From positions 1 through 51,753 of the forward strand of contig CAZCXU010000007.1 in the NCBI GenBank assembly GCA_964502885.1: a stretch of DNA of 51,753 bases, read 5' to 3'. A model generated the notes under the pieces. It was not told where the DNA came from. It made no database searches and saw nothing but the letters and a program-made list of their open reading frames with translations. Origin of the DNA: XYB1-FULL-44-23 sp964502885 (GTDB lineage Bacteria > Patescibacteriota > Microgenomatia > CAZETR01 > Amesbacteraceae). Shown here piece after piece: positions 22,513-31,282 of this stretch. Each line of letters starts with the position of its first letter. The first letter of the stretch is position 1. The position numbers and the translations under genes are program-made.

Positions 22513-24267
22513 ATGAATCTAGATCATCTCAATCATTCCTGTTCACACTTGCTGGCTGCAGCAGTTACCAATCTATGGCCACACGCACTCCCAACTCTCG
22601 GCCCGGCCATAGAAAATGGCTTCTACTACGACTTCGACTTCGGATCAACCAAGATATCCGAAGAGGATTTCTCCAGAATTGAGGCGAAAATGCACGAACT
22701 GGCCAAAGATTGGAAAGAGTTCAGCCGCATTGATATTGATACCGAAACAGCCAAGAAACAATTTGCACACGACCCCTACAAGTTAGAGCTGATCCAGGAA
22801 ATTTCCGGTCGTGGCGAACCCCTCACTTTCTATAAATCGGGTGAATTTACAGATCTCTGCCGGGGAGGCCATATCGATAATCCCGATTCACAGCTATTGC
22901 ACTTCAAGCTACTATCTGTCGCAGGAGCTTACTGGCGCGGCAACGAAAAAAATAAAATGCTTACCCGAATTTACGGCACCTGCTGGCCAACCGAAAGACA
23001 ACTATCAGACCACCTGCTTTACCTGGAAGAAGTAAAAAAACGAGACCATCGCAAACTTGGTAAAGACTTGGAGATTTTTACTTTCTGTGAAGAAATTGGC
23101 CCAGGACTGCCGCTTTGGCTGCCCAAAGGCACCATCATCAAAGAAGAACTGGAAAAGTGGGGCAAGGAAACCGAGGACCAATGGGGGTACCAACGAGTCA
23201 GTACCCCATTTCTTACCAAACGCGATTTGTTTGTCACATCCGGACATGTGCCATATTTTGAGGACGAAATGTACAAAGTGGAAGTCCCCGGAGAAAACAA
23301 GGATGAAACATATTTTGTAAAACCCATGAACTGCCCGTTTCACCATATGATCTTCAAAAACAAAACTCGTAGCTATCGTGACTTACCTCTACGTCTTGCC
23401 GAATACGGTACTGTCGCCAGATATGAAAACGCCGGTGCCCTCAATGGCATTCTACGACCTCGAGTTTTTGTGCAAAACGACGCCCATATTTATTGTACAG
23501 AAGAGCAAGCGGTGGATGTTTTTGTCGAAATCATCAATCTCCATAAATATTATTACGACACACTTGGTCTCACAAACTACTACATTGTTCTCGCCCTCCG
23601 CGATCCCGCCAAAAAAGACAAATATCACGGAGAAGACGAGCTCTGGCAAAAAGCCGAAGCACTTTCTCGTGCTGCCATGGACAAATCAGGAATCAAATAC
23701 ATAGTCCAAAACGAAGGAGCAGCCCACTACGGACCAAAGATGGACTTCAAAATCCACTCCGCCATAGGCAATGAATATGGCATCTCCACAAACCAGATTG
23801 ATCTATTTATGCCCCGTCGTTTTGACCTCAAATATACGGACACCGACGGTAAAGAGAAGTATGCCATAGTTCAGCATCGCGCCCCCTTGGGATCCAGTGA
23901 GCGCTTTGTAGGCTTCCTGCTCGAACACTTTGCCGGAGCATTGCCGGTTTGGCTCTCCCCAGTACAGGCATGCATACTTCCTATCACTGATCGTCAAAAC
24001 GAATACGCCTCACAAATCTATGATCAGCTTAAGTCCGCAAACATACGTGTCCACTTGGACAGTCGCAACGAGCCTCTAAACGCTCGGATTCGCGACTGGC
24101 AGCTGCAAAAAGTACCCTACATACTAGTCATCGGCGACAAAGAAATTGCTTCCCAATCAGTATCAGTCAGATTCAGAGGCCAAAAAGAGCAACAGGTCAT
24201 GCCCCAAGCGCAGTTTGTCGACATAGTCAAAGACATGATTGCCCGTAAGTCTCTCAGTTTGTTATAA
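22513..24267 (+). CDS. thrS: Threonyl-tRNA synthetase lacking the TGS domain
   Basis: Charges tRNA-Thr. It has 584 residues against about 640 for E. coli. It begins at the editing domain: HSCSHLLA (zinc/editing His pair) and DLCRGGHI (Cys and His of the editing site). The class II catalytic core follows, with zinc ligands in MNCPFHH (Cys), NDAHIYC (His) and QHRAP (His), and motif 2 RLAEYGTVARYENAGAL. The anticodon-binding domain is at about 480-584. The N-terminal TGS/ubiquitin-like domain is missing, a reduction seen in small genomes. The ATG is preceded directly by a T-run with no Shine-Dalgarno. Confidence 0.96.
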   Translation: MNLDHLNHSCSHLLAAAVTNLWPHALPTLGPAIENGFYYDFDFGSTKISEEDFSRIEAKMHELAKDWKEFSRIDIDTETAKKQFAHDPYKLELIQEISGRGEPLTFYKSGEFTDLCRGGHIDNPDSQLLHFKLLSVAGAYWRGNEKNKMLTRIYGTCWPTERQLSDHLLYLEEVKKRDHRKLGKDLEIFTFCEEIGPGLPLWLPKGTIIKEELEKWGKETEDQWGYQRVSTPFLTKRDLFVTSGHVPYFEDEMYKVEVPGENKDETYFVKPMNCPFHHMIFKNKTRSYRDLPLRLAEYGTVARYENAGALNGILRPRVFVQNDAHIYCTEEQAVDVFVEIINLHKYYYDTLGLTNYYIVLALRDPAKKDKYHGEDELWQKAEALSRAAMDKSGIKYIVQNEGAAHYGPKMDFKIHSAIGNEYGISTNQIDLFMPRRFDLKYTDTDGKEKYAIVQHRAPLGSSERFVGFLLEHFAGALPVWLSPVQACILPITDRQNEYASQIYDQLKSANIRVHLDSRNEPLNARIRDWQLQKVPYILVIGDKEIASQSVSVRFRGQKEQQVMPQAQFVDIVKDMIARKSLSLL

Positions 24268-24279
24268 TGAGGTTGTCTA

Positions 24280-24825
24280 GTGAGCGAACAAACCTACAGA
24301 GTAAACCACCAAATTCAGGCTAAAGAAGTCCGACTGCTTCGTGAAGACGGAACACAAATAGGCGTTCTCCCTTTAGCAGAAGCACTAACTCAAGCAAATG
24401 AGCTCAAAATTGACGCTGTGGAAATTGCTCCTCACGCCAATCCTCCTGTAGTCAAGCTCATAGACTACAAAAAGCTCCTCTATCAACAGGCAAAAAAAGA
24501 ACGTCAAAGTAGGGCTGGTGCCAAAAAAGTTGATCTCAAAGAAATTCGTCTCACCCCCTTCATGGCTGAAAACGACTTTCAAACCCGGGTCAATCGGGCC
24601 AGAGAGTTCTTACTCGAAGGTAATAAGGTGCGAATTACTGTCCGTTTTATTGGTCGACAGATGTCAAAAAAGGAGTTCGGACCACAAGTAATGTCAAAAG
24701 CCTATGCAGTACTCTCAGAGGTAAGTACTTTTGATTCAGAGGCCAAATGGTTCGGCAAACAGTATACAGCCACACTTTCACCCGTCAAACCCTCCAAAGT
24801 GTCCACACCCAAACCCAACCCCTAG
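24280..24825 (+). CDS. infC: Translation initiation factor IF-3
   Basis: A 181-residue protein starting with GTG at 24280, supported by GAGG at 24269-24272. The N-terminal domain reads YRVNHQIQAKEVRLLREDGTQIGVLPL. The C-terminal domain includes VKLIDYKKLLYQQAKKERQSR and ADND-like MAENDFQTRVNRAREFL. IF-3 binds the 30S subunit, prevents premature 50S joining and checks the start codon. Most bacteria use AUU here as part of autocontrol, whereas this gene uses GTG. A TATAAT box overlaps the end of thrS, so it may have its own promoter. It is first in infC-rpmI-rplT. Confidence 0.97.
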   Translation: MSEQTYRVNHQIQAKEVRLLREDGTQIGVLPLAEALTQANELKIDAVEIAPHANPPVVKLIDYKKLLYQQAKKERQSRAGAKKVDLKEIRLTPFMAENDFQTRVNRAREFLLEGNKVRITVRFIGRQMSKKEFGPQVMSKAYAVLSEVSTFDSEAKWFGKQYTATLSPVKPSKVSTPKPNP

Positions 24826-24860
24826 GAAAAATCCGGTTAAAATTGTATAATCCACGGAAT

Positions 24861-25061
24861 ATGGCTCACAAGCAAAAAACCAGAAAATCAGCTCTTCGCC
24901 GCTTCAAGATAACCGGCTCCGGCAAAGTAGTCCGTCGAGTGGCCTTTGGCCGCCATTTGCATCGCAACAAATCCGCCTCCCAATCCCGCAGACATCGACA
25001 AACAGTATTAGTGACTGGTAGAATCGGCCGACGCGTCAAGCGTCTTATGGCCCGAGCCTAA
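24861..25061 (+). CDS. rpmI: 50S ribosomal protein L35 (bL35)
   Basis: A 66-residue, strongly basic protein. The start MAHKQKTRKSALRRFKITGSGKVVRR is the standard bL35 N-terminus, which fixes ATG 24861. A TATAAT box lies at 24846-24851, nine bases before the ATG. The gene follows infC and precedes rplT, the universal order. Length is normal. Confidence 0.97.
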   Translation: MAHKQKTRKSALRRFKITGSGKVVRRVAFGRHLHRNKSASQSRRHRQTVLVTGRIGRRVKRLMARA

Positions 25062-25076
25062 AAATCCAAAAAACAA

Positions 25077-25427
25077 ATGCGCGTCAAATCACCACGTCTA
25101 TACAGACACAAAAAAGTCCTCAACTTGGCAAAAGGCTACCGCATGTCCCGCCATCGACTTTATCGGGTCGCCCGCGAAGCCGTAATTCACGCCGGCCAAT
25201 ACGCTTTTGCTGGACGCAAGCTCAGACGACGCGATTTTCGCACTCTTTGGACTGTACGCATTAATGGTGCCCTTCGTCGTCTCGGAGTCAATTACTCACG
25301 ATTTATTTGTGAGATGAAAAAATCTTCTATCCAGATCGACCGCAAAGTCCTTTCAGAATTGGTCACCAGCTATCCTCAGGTTTTTGAATCCGTTGTAAAA
25401 GCGGCCGGCTTTAAACTCCAAAAGTAG
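25077..25427 (+). CDS. rplT: 50S ribosomal protein L20 (bL20)
   Basis: A 116-residue, basic protein that nucleates 50S assembly. Typical segments: RVKSPRLYRHKKVLNLAKGYRMSRHRLYRVAREAV near the start, RRRDFRTLWTVRINGALR, and the conserved C-terminal half that binds 23S rRNA. It starts 15 bp after rpmI. Its stop codon is part of the antiterminator arm that precedes pheS, so transcription of pheST may depend on events at the end of rplT. Confidence 0.97.
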   Translation: MRVKSPRLYRHKKVLNLAKGYRMSRHRLYRVAREAVIHAGQYAFAGRKLRRRDFRTLWTVRINGALRRLGVNYSRFICEMKKSSIQIDRKVLSELVTSYPQVFESVVKAAGFKLQK

Positions 25428-25489
25428 GGGAGTCGCTGCAATTTTTTGCAGTAAAGCAACACAACTCCCCGAAAAAGGGAGTTTTTTTT
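25427..25489 (+). promoter_or_regulatory. Antiterminator/terminator switch before pheS
   Basis: GGGGAGT (25427-25433) can pair with ACTCCCC (25464-25470) around an inner hairpin CTGCA/TGCAG. The same ACTCCC arm can instead pair with GGGAGT (25477-25482) to form the terminator. The two folds exclude each other, as in attenuators. Confidence 0.6.
25463..25489 (+). terminator. Rho-independent terminator after rplT
   Basis: Stem ACTCCC/GGGAGT, loop CGAAAAA, T-run of eight. It lies 18 bp before the pheS start and can be disrupted by the upstream arm. Confidence 0.9.
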
Positions 25490-25507
25490 GATTTGTTAAC
25501 AGATATA

Positions 25508-26545
25508 ATGAAAAAAATGCACCAGCGTTTGCAAAATATCAAAAACGAGGCACTGGCCATGATTCTCCAGGCAGGAAGCCCAAATGAACTGGAAGAAATC
25601 CGCATCCGCTATTTAGGGAAAGCAGGCCAACTTGCCGAAATCGCCAAATCGTTCAAGGACTTGCCTCCGGAACAAAAAAACAAAGTCGGTCAGCTCTTCA
25701 ACGACGTAAAGTCAGCTATCCAATCAGCCTTTTCCTCAAGCCAAAAAAGCTCAGCAGAAAAGGTCGCCCACTCACACTTTGATTCAACTCTTCCTGGAAA
25801 CAGGCCAATCATTGGGCACCTCCACCCCGTCACCCACGCGATATCCGAAATCAGCTCAGTATTTGAAAAGATAGGCTTTACCCGCGTCCGCTACCCCGAA
25901 GTCGAGTGGGATTGGTACGCTTTTGAGGGTCTAAATTTTCCCGACAACCACCCCGCCCGAGACGATTGGGAAACTTTCTTTATTGACACTCCGGCTCACC
26001 CCCATCTAGGGAAGATGCTTCTCACCCCTCACACCAGTAGCGGCCAGATCCGCGAGATGCAGCGAGTCGGCACACCACCCATCCGCATGATAAACATCGC
26101 CAAATGTTATCGTCGCCAAATTGATGTCTCTCATACCCCCATGTTTCACCAATTTGAAGGCTTAGTTATTGACCGCGGCATCACTATCGCAAACCTAAAA
26201 GGTACCACCGACTATTTCGTAAAGACATTTTTTGGTCCCAACCGCATCTCCAGACTGCGTCCCTACAACTTTCAATTTACCGAGCCATCTTTCGAAGTTG
26301 ACATTTCCTGCGGCATTTGTGGAGGCACAGGTTGTCGTCTTTGCAAGGAAGGATGGCTTGAGCTTGGTGGAGCAGGCATGGTTCATCCAAGTGTTCTGAA
26401 AGCCGGCCACATCGACCCAAAAATCTATACTGGTTTTGCTTTTGGCTGGGGAGTAGAACGTACCTATATGATGAAAGCCGGCACAAAACTCGATGACATC
26501 CGTCTCCTTTACGGAAACGACATTAGATTCTTAAACCAATTCTGA
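25508..26545 (+). CDS. pheS: Phenylalanyl-tRNA synthetase alpha subunit
   Basis: About 345 residues from ATG 25508; ATG 25517 is also possible because a TATAAT box covers 25504-25509 and would give a leaderless message there. N-terminal coiled coil, then catalytic class II domain: HPVTHAISEISSVFEKIGF, motif 2 around RTLRE-like 'RMINIAKCYRRQIDVSHTPMFHQFEG', and motif 3 in FAFGWGVERTYMMK. A Cys cluster (CGICGGTGCRLC, about 260-271) looks like an added zinc ribbon; GxxCRxC-type clusters occur in bacterial PheS. It forms the alpha2beta2 enzyme with pheT, which follows after 4 bp. Confidence 0.96.
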   Translation: MKKMHQRLQNIKNEALAMILQAGSPNELEEIRIRYLGKAGQLAEIAKSFKDLPPEQKNKVGQLFNDVKSAIQSAFSSSQKSSAEKVAHSHFDSTLPGNRPIIGHLHPVTHAISEISSVFEKIGFTRVRYPEVEWDWYAFEGLNFPDNHPARDDWETFFIDTPAHPHLGKMLLTPHTSSGQIREMQRVGTPPIRMINIAKCYRRQIDVSHTPMFHQFEGLVIDRGITIANLKGTTDYFVKTFFGPNRISRLRPYNFQFTEPSFEVDISCGICGGTGCRLCKEGWLELGGAGMVHPSVLKAGHIDPKIYTGFAFGWGVERTYMMKAGTKLDDIRLLYGNDIRFLNQF

Positions 26546-26549
26546 TTTT

Positions 26550-28430
26550 ATGAATATTCTTATTCCCGACTCCTGGCTCCGCGAATATCTGGATACCAAC
26601 GCATCCCCCCACGACATCCAACGCTGCCTGTCCCTCTGTGGACCCTCTATTGAACGTATGCACAGCACCGGATCTGATTCCTCCAACCCAGACTACATTT
26701 ATGACATCGAAGTCACCACAAATCGCGTCGATTGCATGTCTGTCTACGGCATAGCCCGTGAAGCCGCCGCAATATTGCCGCAATTTGGTTTTACGGCAAA
26801 AATAAAACCGCTCAAACTTGCAAAACTTTCCGCATCAGACAAACCTGATCTGACCATCAAAAACGACCCTCACCTTTGTCGTCGTCTGCTTGCAATCAAG
26901 GTCTCGGGAATCACTATCAAAAGCTCGCCTGACTGGATCCAAAATCGCCTCAATGCAGTCGGGATCCGCCCCATAAACAATCTCGTAGATATCACAAACT
27001 ATGTCATGTGGGAAACCGGCCACCCGACCCATGTCTTCGACTTCGACCGTCTCACCACAAAAAAAATGCTTATTCGTGAAGCCGCCCCAGGAGAGACGCT
27101 TGTCACTTTGGACGAAAAACCCCACGACCTCGTCGGGGGAGAAGTAGTGATTGATGATGGCACAGGTCAAATCATTGATCTTCCTTCAATTATGGGTACA
27201 CAAAATAGCGTCGTCCAAGACAGCACTACCTCAGTTCTCCTTTTTGTCGACAGTGTCATTAGTTCCAAAGTGCGTTTTGCCTCAATGAAACACACCATCC
27301 GCACACAAGCCGCCACACTTTTAGAAAAAGACATAGATCCCGAAATCGGCCTGATTGCAATGAAGCGCATGCTTCAAATAGTTCATACTCTTTTTCCCAA
27401 GGCGCAGATTAGCGGTCTAGAAGACATATTTCCACCTCTACCGCCACCAGCAAAGATCACTTTTCCCGTTTCCCGTGTAGGCAATCTGATGGGAGCCAGT
27501 CTACCCATGTCTCAAATCAAAGAGATTCTCAAACGCCTCAACTTTCAGGTATCTTCCACCAGCACGGCGATTTCAGTAACCCCTCCGTCATGGCGTAGAT
27601 TCGACATTCTTATTCCTGAGGACGTCATAGAAGAAATTGCTCGCATATACGGTTACCACAATATTCCCTCCGAGCTCATGGGTGGTATTTTGCCTACAAA
27701 CAGAGATGATTCAGGATTTCTATTCGAGTCGCGTATTAAAACCGCCTGGAAATATCTTGGACATACCGAAACCTATTCTTACAGCCTCACCACCTCCGCA
27801 AACGGAGACCTTGCCTTATCAAACCCGCTTTCATCCGAATGGACACATCTGCGCACCAGCCTCACTCCCTCCCACCTGCAGATCATTTCCGAGAATTCCG
27901 GCCGCATCGAGCATTTGGATCTGTTCGAAATTGCAAACGTCTACTTACCCAAACCGGCAGATTTACCCACAGAACAACTGCGGCTCATTGTCTCCACTAC
28001 TCGAATCGACACTGCTGATTCAAATCATTCAAACTACTTTCGTTTCAAAGGGAAAATTGAGGCTTTTTTGCAGGATCTAAAAATAGGGGATTTTGAAATC
28101 AGGATTTCGGCCCACCCCAACTGTTATGTATGGGAAGTAGCTGTAGAAGATCTGCTAAAAAAATCCACAAACACCAAACCCTTCACCCCTATTTCCAGGT
28201 TCGCCCCAATCTACGAGGATTTCAACATAAAGCTAACCGGATCATATTCTCAACTCGAAAAACTCATCTACTCAAAAAGCCCCCTCATCAAAAACGTCCT
28301 CCTCATTGATCATTACAATGACAAAATCACTCTTCGCCTTACTTTTCACACAGACGACCACCAACTCAACTCAAACGAAATTCTTCCTCTACGCGAGCAA
28401 ATCATGCAAATATCCCAACAGAACCTATAG
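26550..28430 (+). CDS. pheT: Phenylalanyl-tRNA synthetase beta subunit, reduced form
   Basis: A 626-residue protein, about 170 shorter than usual. It begins MNILIPDSWLREYLDTNASPHDI and passes within 50 residues into the B1 region (EVTTNRVDCMSVYGIAREAAAI). The EMAP-like OB-fold tRNA-binding insert (normally about 40-150) is missing. The B3/4 editing region, B5 and catalytic-like domains are present, and a shortened ferredoxin-fold anticodon domain closes the chain (FAPIYEDFNIKL...KITLRLTF). The stop overlaps the convergent PBP gene by 6 bp. Confidence 0.95.
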   Translation: MNILIPDSWLREYLDTNASPHDIQRCLSLCGPSIERMHSTGSDSSNPDYIYDIEVTTNRVDCMSVYGIAREAAAILPQFGFTAKIKPLKLAKLSASDKPDLTIKNDPHLCRRLLAIKVSGITIKSSPDWIQNRLNAVGIRPINNLVDITNYVMWETGHPTHVFDFDRLTTKKMLIREAAPGETLVTLDEKPHDLVGGEVVIDDGTGQIIDLPSIMGTQNSVVQDSTTSVLLFVDSVISSKVRFASMKHTIRTQAATLLEKDIDPEIGLIAMKRMLQIVHTLFPKAQISGLEDIFPPLPPPAKITFPVSRVGNLMGASLPMSQIKEILKRLNFQVSSTSTAISVTPPSWRRFDILIPEDVIEEIARIYGYHNIPSELMGGILPTNRDDSGFLFESRIKTAWKYLGHTETYSYSLTTSANGDLALSNPLSSEWTHLRTSLTPSHLQIISENSGRIEHLDLFEIANVYLPKPADLPTEQLRLIVSTTRIDTADSNHSNYFRFKGKIEAFLQDLKIGDFEIRISAHPNCYVWEVAVEDLLKKSTNTKPFTPISRFAPIYEDFNIKLTGSYSQLEKLIYSKSPLIKNVLLIDHYNDKITLRLTFHTDDHQLNSNEILPLREQIMQISQQNL

Positions 28431-31040
28431 ACTCGGTACCACGGTGACAGTTGGCACAGGAGACGGAGTTGGTGTTGGGGAGGGTGGTCCTGCATAATCC
28501 TGATTCACCGAAAACTCCACATACCTCGTACCCACCTTTCCTTTATCATCTTCTGCCCGCACTTCGATCTTATGATACCCATCATTTAAATTTGGGACAG
28601 TTACTTCATACGGAGCCGACCCGTTTGTGTATCTCAAATTTCCATCCACAAAAACTTCCACTTTTTTCACAGGATTCAGATCGTCCACTTCCACCCGCAA
28701 TTTCACATCTCTGGTATTAAGTCTCACCTTATCAGCCGGCTCCACAATTCTCACCCAAATTGGATTGTTATTGCAATACTCGGTTGGTGGATGATATTTC
28801 GGCTCAGCCTGCGTATTCAACCACGCCAATACCCCCTCCTGCCACTTATTGCCTCCATTTTGTTTCTCAAAAGGATCTTCCTCTTTAAAATACAAAAACT
28901 CTTTCTCATCATAATTTCCAGATGCCGCATCAGCCGGAGTTGCCAGTTTTCCCTCACCCTTGCATACTTTAACTTTTTTATGAATCGGATCATCGGCCCA
29001 CGGCTCCGTTCCTTTCAAAAAATATTCTTTCTTCGCTTCAAAACCGTCATGAGCCCTATAACCTGACACCTTGTCCACATCCAGTTCCATTACCTCATCC
29101 GGTCTGGTAATTTTTTCATCAGCCTTACCTTTCAAAGCTTCCATCATTATCTTTCTCCATATGGGCGACGCACCTGTCACACCCGAAGCAACTTGTTTCA
29201 TCGAAGAATTATCATTATTCCCAACCCACACTCCCACCAGAGCAGAGGGCGTCCACCCCACTGTCCAATTATCTTTTTTATCATTGGTAGTTCCAGTTTT
29301 CACAGAAACGGTTTTCCCGGGAATTTCCAGCAGACTTCCGGTTCCGAAAGTGATCTTTCTAGCATCCGGATCAGCCAAAATTGAGGAAATAATGTATGCT
29401 TCTCCAGCCGATATTACTTGTTTTGTAGATACACCGGCATTGCTCCATTCCTCCAAAACTTTTCCATTGATATCCGTTACTTTCAAAATCGCAGTTGGGC
29501 TAATTTTGTACCCACCATTCGCAAAACTGCTATATGCTGCACCCATATCCAAAAGTTTTACTTCTCCGCCACCCAGCGCAATTGACAATCCTACTCGTTT
29601 CAACAAAGCGGCAGTAGGTTCCAAAGTGGTAAAACCCAAATCATATGCGGTGCTCAACATTTCTTTCACGCCCACCAGTGCCACCATTTTCACAGCCGGA
29701 ATGTTCAATGAATTTCCCAAAGCTTCCCGAACCAACACCGGACCCCTGAATTTCCCATCATAATTTACCGGAATGTACTCCGGCTTATCCCCGCCAGGAA
29801 AAGAGGTGGGGGTGTCCATCAGCATACTGGCTGCGGTATACCCTTTGCGTAATCCCGTCAGGTACACCACAGGCTTAATCGCCGATCCCGGTTGTCGAAT
29901 TGCGGTCACTACGTTGTATTTTCCATCATAATTGGGATCTCCCCAGTTTTTGCTGCCCACCATGGACAAAATCTGTCCGGTTTTGGGATCTACCACCAAT
30001 GCCGCACCATTCGTAATATTCAAATGTTTCACTTTATCGATTTCTTCCGCCACTATCTGCTGTGCTTTTGTATGCAGTTCCAGATCCAAAGTTGTAGTTA
30101 CCCGCAAACCCCCCTGTTCCACCACATGTTCGCCGTACTTTTCCACCAGTAAATTTTTTACATAAAATACAAAATGCGGAGCGTTCAGTGTCCCGGATTG
30201 AGTAGCTACCGGTAAAGTTTTCAAATCTTCCAACGCCTTTTTTTCTTCGTCATTACTTATATAACCATCCTCGCGCATTCTCCGCAGCACCTCTTCAGTT
30301 CTTGCCTCATACGCTTTGCCGACAAAAGGGGAGTATCGTGATGGCCACTGCGGCAAGCCGGCAAGCACCGCCGACTCCACCAGATTCAACTCGGATACAG
30401 ATTTTCCAAAATACATTTGCGCAGCTTCCCCGACACCCCACGCCGTACCCCCATACGGGACCTCATTCAGATACATCTGCAGAATCTCATTTTTCGAGTA
30501 CTTACTCTCCACCTGTAATGTCAAAATAAATTCCTTTATCTTTCGTGATAGGGTTCTTTCATTCGTCAGTAACACAGTTTTCACCAGTTGCTGTGTCAGA
30601 GTGGATCCACCAATTACCCGCCGTTTAAACACCACATTGTATGCAATCCTAAAAGGCGTCAATGGGTCCACCCCCTTATGCGCATAAAAGCTTTTATCTT
30701 CAATTGCCACCGTAGCATTTCGTAAATTCATCGCCACATCATCCAGTTTTACTGGTGTGCGTCTCTCATCAGAAAATACGTCGTAGAGAGATTTACCATT
30801 TCGATCAAATATTTTCGTCGAAAAGCCTTCACGCCTCACCACTTTATCGGGACTTGGCAAGTCTTTAGCGACATAGGCAAAAAAAGCCATCAGACCTATA
30901 ATTCCTGCTACCATCCCCACAAACACTACTCCCGCCAAAGTCGACAGAAGTTTCCCCATAGACCTTTTTACTATTGGACGCCTCGACAATTTCATTTGTT
31001 TCCGCTTCCACACATCATACCAGTCACGGATATTATCCAC
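28425..31040 (-). CDS. Class A penicillin-binding protein with C-terminal Ig-like domain
   Basis: An 871-residue cell-wall polymerase/crosslinker (PBP1A type). One membrane helix at about 34-60 follows a basic cytoplasmic tail. The glycosyltransferase domain has EDKSFYAHKGVD and GGSTLTQQLVK (catalytic Glu regions). The transpeptidase domain has SAIK (SxxK serine), SLN (SxN) and KTGTTNDKKD (KTG). After about residue 760 there is an Ig-like domain (VRIVEPADKVRLN...VKKVEVFVDGNLRY...GYHKIEVRAEDDKGK) and a Pro/Thr/Ser-rich tail, a common CPR extension perhaps binding wall glycans. It runs convergent to pheT and divergent from recG. Confidence 0.95.
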   Translation of the reverse strand: MDNIRDWYDVWKRKQMKLSRRPIVKRSMGKLLSTLAGVVFVGMVAGIIGLMAFFAYVAKDLPSPDKVVRREGFSTKIFDRNGKSLYDVFSDERRTPVKLDDVAMNLRNATVAIEDKSFYAHKGVDPLTPFRIAYNVVFKRRVIGGSTLTQQLVKTVLLTNERTLSRKIKEFILTLQVESKYSKNEILQMYLNEVPYGGTAWGVGEAAQMYFGKSVSELNLVESAVLAGLPQWPSRYSPFVGKAYEARTEEVLRRMREDGYISNDEEKKALEDLKTLPVATQSGTLNAPHFVFYVKNLLVEKYGEHVVEQGGLRVTTTLDLELHTKAQQIVAEEIDKVKHLNITNGAALVVDPKTGQILSMVGSKNWGDPNYDGKYNVVTAIRQPGSAIKPVVYLTGLRKGYTAASMLMDTPTSFPGGDKPEYIPVNYDGKFRGPVLVREALGNSLNIPAVKMVALVGVKEMLSTAYDLGFTTLEPTAALLKRVGLSIALGGGEVKLLDMGAAYSSFANGGYKISPTAILKVTDINGKVLEEWSNAGVSTKQVISAGEAYIISSILADPDARKITFGTGSLLEIPGKTVSVKTGTTNDKKDNWTVGWTPSALVGVWVGNNDNSSMKQVASGVTGASPIWRKIMMEALKGKADEKITRPDEVMELDVDKVSGYRAHDGFEAKKEYFLKGTEPWADDPIHKKVKVCKGEGKLATPADAASGNYDEKEFLYFKEEDPFEKQNGGNKWQEGVLAWLNTQAEPKYHPPTEYCNNNPIWVRIVEPADKVRLNTRDVKLRVEVDDLNPVKKVEVFVDGNLRYTNGSAPYEVTVPNLNDGYHKIEVRAEDDKGKVGTRYVEFSVNQDYAGPPSPTPTPSPVPTVTVVPSL

Positions 31041-31155
31041 CCCCCAATCATATCCTCAAAGAAACCATTTTTCCAACTCGCACATATAGTCGCAACAAAT
31101 ACCATCAATACATATCCCGCACAAAAAAATCTGACATTTTGTTTTGAAAAAGCTA

Positions 31156-31161
31156 TATAAT
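31156..31161 (+). promoter_or_regulatory. -10 box for leaderless start of the small membrane protein
   Basis: TATAAT six bases before ATG 31168, with CTGACA at 31131-31136 (19-bp spacer) as a possible -35. It would also drive recG and the ribosomal genes downstream. Confidence 0.55.
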
Positions 31162-31167
31162 ACACGC

Positions 31168-31272
31168 ATGGCAGTCAACAAAAAGAATCGCCGCCTTTAC
31201 GCAATTATTATCGTCATCAGCTCCCTGGCGCTGCTTATTGGCTCCATCGTACCCTACTTGTCATACGTCTAA
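31168..31272 (+). CDS. 34-residue single-helix membrane protein
   Basis: MAVNKKNRRLY, then a hydrophobic helix (AIIIVISSLALLIGSIVPYL) and a short tail. The positive-inside start and its own near-ideal promoter box make it a convincing small gene. It ends 10 bp before recG, so it leads the recG-rpmF-nusB-rnc-rpsP row. Small single-helix proteins in this position occur in CPR genomes, but I know of no function. Confidence 0.65.
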   Translation: MAVNKKNRRLYAIIIVISSLALLIGSIVPYLSYV

Positions 31273-31282
31273 AGTAGTCAGC

